Shown here piece after piece: positions 43,326 to 54,903 of a stretch of DNA of 64,000 nucleotides; the stretch's first letter is position 1, and each line of letters opens with the position of its first letter. This stretch comes from Tillandsia leiboldiana (Eukaryota > Streptophyta > Magnoliopsida > Poales > Bromeliaceae). The notes beneath the pieces were generated by a model. It searched no databases, was not told where the DNA came from, and was given only the letters and a program-made list of their open reading frames with translations. The stretch covers positions 25,090,825-25,154,824 of the forward strand of contig CM055069.1 in the NCBI GenBank assembly GCA_029204045.2, in the 5' to 3' direction. A program made the translations under genes and the position numbers.

Positions 43326-44224
43326 TGTAATAGCCGCTAGTTTAAAATATTTTAAGGGTCTACTTTTGGTTCGTTATTTCCGCTTTTCGTTTCGGGGGGA
43401 TTGGGGGATGCATCGAATAATTACTTGTGTTTCCGGCAGACCGTCGGGCCCGCGGGTATTTTTAGTTAATAGGGTCATCGCGAAACGGAGAGTGCGGCGA
43501 AATCGGTTCTGAATTCCGACGCCGGAGATCTCCCGAAATAAAATTCCGGAAGGGTAGCTAACGGCTCAGATGGTTAACCGCGGGTACTTAGACGGACGCT
43601 GTGACTCTAGTTCGCACCTGATTAGGACCCGTTTTAACTGAAATGGGTTCTTCCTTTTTACCAACTTAACGTTCCGTTTTTATTTCCCCCCCCGTCGTAT
43701 AACTCCCCTTAAACAAACCGTAACTCCCAAACTACCCCCCTATACTACCCTTAACTACCCGTAACTCCCATATACTACCCCCTCTAACTACCCTTAACTA
43801 CCCGTAACTCCCATTAACTACCTGCACTCCTACCCATACTACCCGTAACTCCATAACCACCCCACTCCCTCTAACTACCCATTCCCCCATAACCACCGTA
43901 ACTCCTTTAACTACCCACTCCCCTTAAGCCCCACACTCCCCTTAACTACCCGTATTCCCCACAATCTCCCTACGTACGAAACCCCATTTCCCCCAACCCT
44001 TCTATTTCCCAACCAAACCTTCCGCTTCCTCACCGACTGCACGGGAGGACCCAGAGGCGAGATCAAGGAAGGAGAAGGAGGCGTCCTCACATTCCTTGTA
44101 GCCGAACGCGCAGGCCGGATCGCCTCTTCCTCCCGACAACGAGGTGAGCACGCTAGGGTTTTGCCGTTCTTCTCGCCCCATTCTTGGTTGGAGCGGACGA
44201 GAGGGGGGGGGGAAAAGAAAAAGA
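43326..44224 (+). mobile_element. Low-quality duplicate of the gypsy 3' LTR start (contig end)
   Basis: Same sequence as 46715-47611 but with a single-base insertion or deletion every few tens of bases, mostly in homopolymers. Stops at the N gap. Best read as the end of an uncorrected contig, not a third LTR. Confidence 0.85.
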
Positions 44225-44324
44225 NNNNNNNNNNNNNNNNNNNNNNNNNNNNNNNNNNNNNNNNNNNNNNNNNNNNNNNNNNNNNNNNNNNNNNNNNNNN
44301 NNNNNNNNNNNNNNNNNNNNNNNN
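44225..44324. other. Assembly gap of 100 N
   Basis: Exactly 100 N, the usual placeholder for unknown gap size. Both flanks repeat sequence found on the other side. Confidence 0.98.
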
Positions 44325-46678
44325 GTTCTGGTGGTCTTCATCGATGAATACTATTGCTCTATCACCGCGAGGAGCACGAGGTCCTTACTGAAGGCGATTT
44401 CCGTCATCCAAAACCCTCAGGGAGCAGCAAGCTGTTCTCTATAGCCTTCAAAGTGTGAGTTCTGCTACGCGAAGAGGATTCCTGGGGCATGTGATCTCGG
44501 CAAAAGAATCGCCGTAGACCCCAAGAAGTTGGATCGGTGATAGACTGGCCCCGCCCACAACGGTGACGTAGATCCGCAGTTTCCTGTTGGGGCTGGCGGG
44601 TATTATAGACGCTTTGTCGAGGGTTTCTCGAGATTGCGACCCCTCTCAACCGGTTGACCAAGAAGGAGAAAAGTTTGTATGGACGGCCAAATGCCAGGAA
44701 AGTTTTTGAAGAACTCAAAAAAGGCTAACCGAGGCACCGATTCTTGTAACTACCAACACCCGGTGAGGACTATGAGGTGTACTTGCGACGCTTCAAGAAT
44801 CGGCCTTGGGGTGTGCTAAGCAGCAGGGAAGGTAATAGCCTATGCATCTAGGCACTAAAGGACTACGAAAGAAACTACCCACACACACCTGGGAGCTTGG
44901 CTGCAGTGGTCTTCGTCCTGAAGTTATGGAGACACTATCTCTTTGGTGTCCATTGTAACATCTTCTCAAATCCCAAAGTCTTAAATACCTGTTCACACAC
45001 AAAGGAACTAAACCTGCGGCAGAGGCGGTGGCTTGAATTACTGAGGATTACGACCTAACGATCCAATACCACCCCGGGAAAGCAAACGTGGTAGCAGACG
45101 CTCTGAGCAGGAAGGGGCGACTGGAGGGAGGATCGTAGGTGCGATAACTGAGCAGAGCGCTTGAGCGCAGAATTTTCTCGACTAGGGTTAGAATAGTGTC
45201 AGCGGGCACGGTTGCGCAACTTTTTAACTCTGGTAGTCAGCCAACACTGTTAGAAAGATTCGAGAGGGACAGCAGGCGGACACGCACTTACAGCTCGTAA
45301 GAGACAAGATCTCACCGGACCAGGAAGGTGACTTTTCATTAAAAAGCGATGATACCCTACGGTTCCGCGGGCGGATTGCGTGCCGGATACTCCGAATTAA
45401 AGAAGGAAATTCTTCCGAGGCACAACAGCGCCCCTTATACAGCGCTCCAGGAGGCACAAAGATGTACAGGGACCTCAAGCAGACCTTCTGGTGGCCCAGA
45501 TGAAGATGGATTAACCCAATTTGTAGCACATTGCCTGGTGTGTCAACAAATAAAGGGCGGAACACCAACGACCGGCGGGAAAATTTACAACCCTTACCGG
45601 TACCGGAGTGGAAGTGGGTCATATCACCATGGACTTCGTCACCGGGGTTCCCACGTTCACCCAAGGACACGACACAATATGGGTTGTGGTAGACCGCTAA
45701 CTAAGTCAGCACACTTCTGCCGATTCACCCAACCTGGACCAGAGAGCGGTTGGCTCAAGTCTATCTCAGCGAGATTGTGAGACTGCATGGGGTACCGGCG
45801 TCGATCACATCAGACAGAGACACGCGTTTTGTCTCAAAGTTTTGGCAGAGTCTGCAACAAGCCCTGGGGACTAAATTGCACTTCAGCACAGCCTTCCACC
45901 CTCAGACAGACGGGCAGTCGGAGCGAGTGATACAGACGCTAGAGGACCTGCTTCGGGCCTGTGTACTCGATTGGGGAGTCGGTTGGGAGCGTTACCTACC
46001 ACTTGTAGAATTCGCTTACAACAATAGCCACCAGGCCAGTATACTGATGGCACCCTACGAAGCTTTATACGGGAGACACTGCCGATCCCCGATCTGTTGG
46101 GACGACTTGGGAGAACGAAAGCTCTTGGGACCCGACTTGGTGGAAGAAACAGAAGGGAAAGTGCGCCTCATCAGACAGCGCCTATTAACCGCCCAGAGCT
46201 GACAAAGAGCTACGCGGATCGAAGACGCCGCGATTTAGAGTTCCAGGTGGGAGAACACGTGTTTTTGCGGGTCTCGCCGTCCAGGGGAATCAAGCGATTC
46301 GGGTTAAAAGGCAAGCTAAGCCCGCGGTTCGTGGGACCATTCGAGATCCTGGAACGGATCGGCCCAGTGGCTTACCGCCTTGCCCTACCACCGAACCTCA
46401 ACCGGATTCATGACGTGTTCCACGTGTCGATGCTCAAGAAATACCTCCCCGACCCGTCGCATGTGCTGGACGTCTCGACACTCGAACTAAAGGAGGACCT
46501 AAGTTTCGAGGAAACCCCTGTACGAATACTAGCAAGAGAAAGTAAGACGCTTCGAAACCGAGACATTCCCTATGTGAAGGTGCTCTGGAGCAACCACGAG
46601 GAGCGGGAAGCGACGTGGGAACTAGAGTCGAAGATGAGAGAGGGCTATCCTTATCTCTTTACCGCAAATCAGGTTTGA
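44325..46678 (+). pseudogene. pol: Duplicate of gypsy pol RT-to-chromodomain (contig start)
   Basis: Repeats 40922-43288. From 44325 to about 45740 it is full of small indels; from 45741 to 46199 it is identical to 42353-42812. The integrase (ASITSDRDTRF), the PSRGIKRFG tail and the chromodomain (DIPYVKVLWSNHEEREATWE) read through cleanly here up to TGA 46676-46678, so this copy is better than the other for the 3' end, while the first copy is better for RT and RNase H. Confidence 0.85.
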
Positions 46679-46714
46679 GTTTCGAGGACGAAACTCGTTT
46701 TAAAAGGTGAGTGG

Positions 46715-49700
46715 TGTAATAGCCGCTAGTTTAAAATATTTTAAGGGTCTACTTTTGGTTCGTTATTTCCGCTTTTCGTTTCGGGGGGGATTGGGGGATG
46801 ATCGAATAATTACTTGTTTCCGGACAGACCGTCGGGGCCCGCGGGTATTTTTAGTTAATAGGGCTCGCGAAACGGAGAGTGGCGGCGAAATCGGTTCTGA
46901 ATTCCGACGCCGGAATCTCCCGAAATAAATTCCGGAAGGTAGCTAACGGCTCAGATGGTTAACGCGGGTTACTTAGACGGACCGGACTCTAGTTCGCACC
47001 TGATTTGGACCCGTTTTAACTTGAACTGGGTTCTTTCCCTTTTTACCAACTTAACCGTTCCCGTTATTTCCCCCCCCCCGTCGTATAACTCCCCTTAAAC
47101 AAACCGTAACTCCCATAACTACCCCCCTCTAACTACCCTTAACTACCCGTAACTCCCATAACTACCCCCTCTAACTACCCTTAACTACCCGTAACTCCCA
47201 TAACTACCCACTCCTACCCACTACCCGTAACTCCCATAACCACCCACTCCCTCTAACTACCCATTCCCCCCATAACCACCCGTAACTCCCTTTAACTACC
47301 CACTCCCCTTAAACCCCCACACTCCCCCTTAACTACCCGTATTCCCCACAATTCCCCTACGTACGAAACCCCATTTCCCCAACCCTTCTATTCCCAACCA
47401 AATCCTTCCGCTTCCTCACCGACTGCACGGAGGACCCAAGAGGCGAGACCAAGGAAGGAGAAGGAGGCGTCCTCACATTCCTTGTAGCCGAACGCGCAGG
47501 CCCGGATCGCCTCTTCCTCCGACAACCGAGGTGAGCACGCTAGGGTTTTGCCTTCTCGCCCCATTCTTGGTTGGAGCGGACGAGAGGGGGGGGGGGAAAA
47601 GAAAAAAGAAGGGGGCATGGGCATCGCGGGAATCCGGCGCGCACGGCGGCACCGCATGCGGACTGCCGCATGCGGGCGCCGCCGCTTGCGGGCGGCACCG
47701 CATGCGGACTGCCGCATGCGGGCGCCGCCGCTTGCGGGATGCCGCATGCGGGCGCCCCCGCATGCGGGCGCGCCGCTTGCGGGCTGCCGCATGCGGGCGC
47801 ACCCGCATGCGGGCTGCCGCATGCGGGCGCACCCGCATGCGGGCGCGCCGCTTGCGGGCGCCTCCGCATGCGGGCAAGGCCGCTTGCGGGCTGCCGCATG
47901 CGGGCGCCCCCGCATGCGGGCGCGCCGCATGCGGGCTGCCGCATGCGGGCGCCCCCGCATGCGGGCGCGCCGCTTGCGGGCGCCTCCGCATGCGAGCACG
48001 GCCGCTTGCGGGCTGCCGCATGAGGGCGCCCCGCATGCGGGCGCGCCGCTTGCGGGCGCCTCCGCATGCGGGCACGGCCGCTTGCGGGCTGCCGCATGTG
48101 GGCGCCGCCGCTTGTGCGCCGCTGCATGCGGGCGCCGCCGCATACGGGCGCTGCCGCTTGCGGGCACCGCCGCATGCGGGCGCCGCCGCTTGCGGGCACC
48201 TCCGCATGCGGACGGCCGCACGCTGTTAGTACACACCGCCCAGCCGTACGGGACCAGGCGCGTACCTGTGCGTATTATACGCAAGGTGAGAGGGCGCCGG
48301 GCGCTCTAATCATTAGTCTGACAAAGCCTTAAGTCGCTGACTCCTATATGACAGATTCGTGTAGGTCCGGGCGGGCACCCGAGACGCGAGAGAACCTTAC
48401 ATCAGTCAGGAGCGCGACAACAAGGTGGGTTTACGGTCGAGGCTGAGTATTATGTTGGTAATCCGACAGGGACTTTTCATTATTTAACGGTACTAACGTT
48501 GATGGTTTCTATGATGTACTACCTTACCCCGTGACATGGTGACATGGTTACTTGGATACTTGGTTACTTGGTTACTTGGTTACTGGTTACTTATGCTCGA
48601 GCTGCGACACGCGCACCCGCGGTTTGGCCACCGCAAAGGGTGCTCTTTTCCGGAAAGGCGGTCTTTGACCCGTGTTACCCCACGAGGTGACGTAGTGGGG
48701 GGCCCCTGACCGCTGGGGGGTCTGAGGCAGCGATGGGACTGCCGGGATTGGATCCCGATGTAGTCAGGTGTGAGACCGCCGGGATTGGATCCCGACGCGG
48801 TCAGGTGTGGGACTGCCGGGATTGGATCCCGATGTAGTCAGGTGTGAGACCGCCGGGATTGGATCCCGACGCGGTCAGGTGTTACAGGTGTTACCGGGGT
48901 TGCAGGTGCTACAGGTGGTACAGGTGGTTGCGAGTTACCATTACGAGTAGAGCGGTTGTTCCGGCTAGCATTACTTTGTGGCTTGGTATTACTTTACTGC
49001 TTTAGTACTATTTTGATGATAGTGTCGCTGACTACCCACTCTGTGACAGGTACCTCCAGGGGGTAGAGGTAGGCGACGGTGAGGCCGAGTTGGTAGCAGT
49101 CGGTCTGAGGGAGCCCTAGTATGCTGTTTTATTTACCTTCTCTGCATTTCATTCAGAACTGTAGGTTATTGTGTGGTTCTCGATACCCTTGTGGGGTCGT
49201 GTGGATGTTGAATTCTTTCTTTCTATTTATGCACTACTATTTCCGTTATTGTCCCCGTTTGGCCGCTTTCAAAGCAACATGACTAGAAAAGAAAAGAACT
49301 TCGAAAACTATTTTTAAAAATCTGGGTCGTGTGGACCTGTTTTCCAAAACCTGTGGATTTATGGCATCTTTTCAAACTGTCTTCAAAAAAAACCTTGGGT
49401 CGTGTGGACCTGCTTTCAAAACTGTGAGTTTATCCTTTCAACTTGATTGGCCACGGGTATTGTTTAGTCTTCATGCACCGTACTACTTCGAACTGTTGTG
49501 ATTAAATGGGAAAAATGATTGCTCATAATCGGCTATCGTAGCAGCCGCGACGCCGTGCATATACAGAGGAGACTCTGCCCGATTTTCGAGTAAATCTGTA
49601 TATGTGGCGGGTCTGGGCACGCGCCGGGGAAGGAGGTTTTTAAACAATCTAAACAAAAAAAAAAAAAATTTAGTACGCACTTTGCGCGTACTTTGAAGTA

Positions 49701-49736
49701 TCGTTTCCGCTAAAATAAAACCCCCGGGGCGTGACA
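46715..49736 (+). mobile_element. Tekay/Del-like gypsy 3' LTR
   Basis: 3,022 bp, TGTAATAGCCGC to CGGGGCGTGACA, followed by target duplication gttga. Differs from the 5' LTR mainly in array copy numbers (37-bp repeat 4 against 5; somewhat shorter GC array), so the element is young. Confidence 0.92.
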
Positions 49737-49741
49737 GTTGA

Positions 49742-50880
49742 GCATATGTCACTCCCAAGTGAATTAAAGAATTAAAGCTAAGTTGCCAACGGGAGGGTTG
49801 AGCATATGTCACTCCCGGGGGAAGTGTGTGAGCAAGACTCAGCTTCCCAAGTAAAGGCAAAGCAAAGAGCTAAAGGCAAAAGAAAAGATAAAGATAAAAC
49901 GGGCGGACCTACGGAGTGAAACGCGGCCCAAGTTGGAGCAGTTGGCAGTGTCCCTCTCCCGGGTAGAGACCCGTTTGGGACGTTTCTTCCGTAGGACGGG
50001 GTAACACTTGCGGGTGTTATCGGCAACCTTAGAAATCTTATCTTATGGTAGCAGGACTACCGGGCTGGGGCCCGTTGGATAAGAATTTCCGAGGGTTAAC
50101 TTGAACTAAAGCACCAGAATGTAAAGAAAAAAAGAGAAAGATAGAGTGGCCAAGGTGGCCGGGTTAGTTGAACCCTGTATATAGCGGCATAGTGGCCGAG
50201 TTGGTGCTTAGCAGCCTAGTGTGGCTAGACAGAGTAGTGCTGGGTTGATGAGTATACACAGATAGTGTAGTGATATATTATATAGCATAGCCGCATTTTG
50301 ATATTGAGGATTTTAGTTTCCTAGCACTATTATTATTGCTTCCATTGGACCAAGTGGTGTAGGACACTTTTTCTCGGTGGTTGAACCCACTGGGAACTCT
50401 GTCGGAGTTCTCATACCCCTTGGGTGACCCCCCCCACAGGTTCGGGTCGGGATACAGCGGACGAGACGGTTCAGATGCAGACGGCGAGGCATACGTCAGG
50501 GGCAAGGGCCCAGCAGCATAGAGACCTAGAGGGTCTAGCAGAGGTATCCCTTTTATATATTTCTTGAGTGAACCTTGTCTGGTGAGGAATTTATGTAAAA
50601 GAATTGTAATAATTTTATTTGCAAGTTCAGAAATGTAAAGTGTAATAAATTTAAGTTATGGTTCACTCTTGTATGCTTTCATTATCATTTAAACTGTTTG
50701 TTTATAAAATGAAAGTTCAAATTTATAGTGATTTTCAGTACTCTGATATTGAGCTTCCGCATATACTTGTTGTATGATTATGGATGTTACCGTTCCTTTC
50801 GGGTAGTGAAAGGTCATACCCGATAGGCGGGTCTGTTGGCGTGCCCGAACCGTACAAATTGGCGGACTCGGGGCGTGACA
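49742..50880 (+). mobile_element. B-plus 5' LTR, part 2
   Basis: Continuation after the gypsy insertion, ending GGGGCGTGACA. Contains hairpin GGTAG/CTACC near 50047-50062 and GGCC-rich inverted repeats, matched in reverse at about 25455-25560. Confidence 0.82.
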
Positions 50881-53053
50881 GATTAGAGTGGTATCAGAGC
50901 CTAGGAATAGTCCTAGGTGGTTAGCAACCTTAGGGAGACCCTAGGGATTAGCACGAGAGAGCGTGTGGATTGTTGGGCGAAAGTATTTGATTGGTTATTG
51001 CTGTTCCCAAAAAGGATGTTGGGACTGATCGAGGGCGACGAGCTTTCATACTTCGGATATTACGTTGGCGGCCGACAACGTAATGTTGGAGATGAAAAGG
51101 AGTACCCTCCTATACTTTCGCATGATTGAGTCGACGAGCCTTTTGTTGGTATACGGGCTGCGCGTTGCTCAAATGGCTGAATTTGGGCTAATCATTACGC
51201 TGTGGTGTACATATTGGCGATGACACCACATATGGAGACGCGCTTGTCTCGACTCAAGCCGCGAGAGGGCTCTGGGTCAAACGATGTACGCGAGTTACGA
51301 TAGCAGGTGGCCGCACTTATTGGTGTGGTCCAGCAGCAGATCAAGCTTCTTGCCGCTAGACGGGGACTTCCCGCCGACAGGCAGACAGATTCCGACGCCT
51401 ATAAGTGGCGTCAATGTGACAGTCGGAGCAGCTCAATAGGCTCCGGTGGCTGATATCGCAGCTAGCTGAGGCTGTATAGATGACGCGTGAGTATACGGCG
51501 TCGCCGCCTATTGGGGCGACAGTAGAGCGGGTGGCAGTGGCCGCCGAGCTTTTGTCGGCGAACCCCGCACCTTCAGCAAAGAGTGTTATAAGCTTGTGTC
51601 AGCTAATTTGCTGGCAAAGTATGGTTGGAAAGGTCCAGTGAGAGACCGATTTATAGAAAGCTGGTGATCACTATGTTGCGAGAACCAAGTAAATATGTAC
51701 TAAAGGTTAGGGCAAGAAAGGTTTACGGGCCTAGAGTAGGCCTCAGGATGCGTGGACCTCTCGAAAGAGCGAGAGTTTTACTGGCGCCGTTCTAATGAAT
51801 GGGTGTAATGGCAAGGATTGCCACCGCAGGATTTGCGTGTTAGTCACCAGGATGGTGAGTTGTTATTGTGATGCCTCGACCCAGTTGGGAGAGTGCACAA
51901 GAACCGTAGGGGTACGTAAGCGAATCGCTTAACACTGGATTTTCTGCGAGTTAGCATGGGGGCGTAGGACGCCCAATTGTTTGGGTGCTCATGGAGCACA
52001 AGTATTGTTTAGCCAGAGAGAGCTGATTAGGTGGCATAGTAGCCTTTGCCCAGTGTGGCCAGAGTTGATAGAGAGAGTTCTGGGTCGTGGATTGACGACT
52101 GGTTAGTGGGTTTTGCTCAGTGAGCATAGTGGTCGCGTGGCGACGATTAGCGGGTTCGCTTGGGGACGATCCGTGCCTGGACCATGTTTGTGGACTGTGG
52201 GCCTGTAGCCCAGTGGGCAGGCGCAGTCAGCTGTGAGAGACAGTGGCCCAAGACCTGATGGCGGGGCATGATAGAGATTTGGTCGGGACGGTAGTCCGAG
52301 CGATGACCCGGGAACGTGGAATGCCACGTGTGAGCATTGAGGCTATTAGTACATTGAGAGTAGTACACTGAGAGTGTGATGTGACCAGGCCGTAGAGCTA
52401 GTGGTGATTGAGGTACTGTAGCTCCTAGTAGGAGTGTGGGTGTAGAAGTCCTAAGTGAGGATCTACCCGTATGATGATTGGGTCTGTGTGCTAGTGAGAG
52501 CCAATGTACAGTGGTGGATTAGTTTTGGGCTATAGGCCCCTATTGGACCGTGGTCTGTGAACGTATTAGTAGTCCGAGATGTCGGGTTAGCTGATAACCC
52601 GCGGACTTAGAGCGCTAGCAGCGTGTGAGATAGTTGAGGACTTGTGGATGGGCCTTTGCCTCTGCATTAGGCAGCGGAGTGACCGGAAAATGCGGTAAAT
52701 ATAATTAGTTGCAGATGCAACCCCCTTGTGAAAGATAAGATGATCACGGAATTAAAGTGAAGATTTCGCAAGAAGAGACTTCGCTATTTGTGGCAATCGA
52801 GAGAGCAAGTGCTCAAATGTGTCTCTCACCTATTTGGTGAAAATGGCCAGACATCAGGTCTGAGTTTATCCCTGAAAAGAGATAGGGATCCATGAATGGG
52901 TTGCCCGTGTAATTTTGGGCGAGCAGGCAATGTGATGCCGGTCACGAGGTTCAGTGAGCACATTAGTGAGGGCAAGTTTTCCCCTCTTGATCAAGTGGGA
53001 GTCGAGATGTGACTCAAGTTTCGAGGACGAAACTTATTTTAAGGGGGGTAGAA
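50881..53053 (+). mobile_element. Internal region of B-plus, non-coding
   Basis: 2,173 bp with primer-binding site TGGTATCAGAGCC at 50889-50901 and polypurine tract AAGGGGGGTAGAA at 53041-53053. No pol motif. Collinear with the B-minus internal region along its whole length, including a conserved stretch at 50970-51129 (CWAKVFDWLLLFPKRMLGL...), which may be a degenerate gag or leader peptide; I do not recognise it. The GAGGACGAAAC signature before the polypurine tract links it to Ty3/gypsy. Confidence 0.75.
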
Positions 53054-54870
53054 TGTAGTGAACCGGAATTTTAGTAAATAAATAAATGTAAATAAAATGG
53101 TATGAAATGCTATTTTATTGAATTTATAGAGGTGAAGGATGACCTGGGAATGAATTGGGCCCAAATCGGGATTAAAATATGAGATCTGAAATCTTACATG
53201 AGAAAGTGGGCCCAGATTGTAAGTGGAAAATTCACAGTCTCGGAAAATTCCGAGAAAATTACGGGACCTCCGTAAATGTGTTTTAAGGCCACAGTAAAAG
53301 TTTCGCGTTGATCGGACACCCGGATAGAGAGAACGGGCTCCGTCAGCGAATTCAAATACAGTGGGACTTTTGGTAACCCAAAGAGGGTCCAAATTGAGAA
53401 GTTTAAGTATCAGGAGGTAAATTAAGTTAAACTGTGGCTGCCCGTCAAATTTGAGCGAAAATGGGCGAGAAACGGGCAAGAACGGACGAAAACGGGCGAA
53501 ACTGGGCTTGGGCCCAAGTTTCGGGCGCCCGAAAGTGGGTTCCGGGCGCCCGGAAAATACTGTAGCAAACCGGGTTTTGTAGCACTGTAGTGAACCGGTT
53601 ACTGTAGCAGCCCGGTCCCGACTTCGATGCGTCCGAAAGTTATTGTAGCACGCCCGGAAGTTACTGTGGCACGGATCCCGAGGCAGTTGGCACGAATCCC
53701 GAGGCAGCGGGCGCGAATCCCGAGGCAAGTTTTTCACGCGCGGTGCGCTGTGGCGCGCGGCCCGAGGCGCGTGGTAGGTGGGGAAGCGCCACGTGGCGTC
53801 TCCCCATTGGACGCCCTGACCGAGGGAGCATGCGTGCACGGGGAAGGCGCGCGGGCACTGTAGCGGGTCAGCGGGGTCAGGCCACGTGTCGGCCTCCTAT
53901 TCGTCGGTCAGCGCGACGTGACGCGCTGACGCGACGCGTCACTGCTGGCGGGCATCAGAGCGAGGGGTAGTGCGGTCCACGTGGCAGCCTCTGATTGGCT
54001 GCCACTGGTCCATGGTCGCGGTGCACGGGTCCATGGCCACGTGTCGCGCTCGGGTTGGCCGAGCGATGCTGACGTGGCTCCAAGCTGGCAAGGCGTGGCG
54101 CGTGGACCGGCGGCGGGACAGTTACTTTAGCCGCCCAAAAGTTTTCGGGCGCCCGAAAGTTGCGCCCGAAAGTCCGGAAATGGCCTATATGGGCCCGAAA
54201 CGGCTTATTTTTCCTCCTTTTTCCCTCTTGGGCTTCACCCGAGCATACCAGGAGAAGGAATGGGAGATTTTCGCCCGGGCTTTTCTGCGCGCACGAGCGC
54301 GCCGTCGACTCCATGGAGCGCGCAAGATGTCTCAAATAGGGTTAATGGACGCGTTGGACGACGCGACGACATTGAGGTAGGTCCCGTATGCCATTTTGCG
54401 GTATTTTTGTCGCAGTTTTTACGTTTCCTTTTGGATTATGGGTTTGACCCCCATGCCTATGTGCGTGTCAGGGACCAAGTTTTACTGTGCCGTTTTACTG
54501 CGCGAGTTTCGCGGACATTTTGGACGCGCCTCGTTTTGCGTGCCGCTCGTGGAGGTATGCACCGTTTTGCGTGCGGAATCGATAAATAGGCACAGTTTTG
54601 GACGCGAACGTAGAAAATATGCACCGTTTTGTGTGCAAAGTTGAAGAAGGAACGTGCACCATTTTGCGTGCCGACCCGAGGTACGTGCTCCGTTTTGCGT
54701 GCAGGTTGGACTAATGGGCACCATTTTACGTGCAGACTCTAACATTGTATCTCGTTTTCCCGTGCAGGACGGAAAAGTGTGCACCATTTTGCGTGCAACC
54801 CCACAGTTGAGAGTGCATCATTTTGCGTGCCAATACGGGGTACGTGCTCCGTTTTGCGTGCGGGTTGGAC
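53054..54870 (+). mobile_element. B-plus 3' LTR, truncated
   Basis: Starts TGTAGTGAACCGG after the polypurine tract. Near-identical to 31500-33310. Broken at 54870 inside the repeat array, where the D2 duplication begins. Confidence 0.85.
53790..53998 (+). promoter_or_regulatory. ERSE-I-like modules in B-plus 3' LTR
   Basis: CACGTG-N10-ATTGG exact at 53790-53810 and 53978-53998, the counterparts of 32256 and 32444. GGGCGCCCGAA palindromes lie at about 53521 and 54149. Confidence 0.6.
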
Positions 54871-54903
54871 CACCCTTAGGTATTTTAGTATGGATGCTTG
54901 ATA
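54871..54903 (+). repeat. Templated filler at duplication junction
   Basis: 54871-54889 (CACCCTTAGGTATTTTAGT) equals 55046-55064, and 54889-54903 (TATGGATGCTTGATA) equals 22436-22450. Short copied pieces between two unrelated sequences. Confidence 0.75.

Noticed and set aside
43326..44224. A third gypsy LTR or a second gypsy element in tandem
   Set aside because: Error pattern, exact 100-N gap, single pair of target duplications and mutual overlap of flanks show an assembly duplication.
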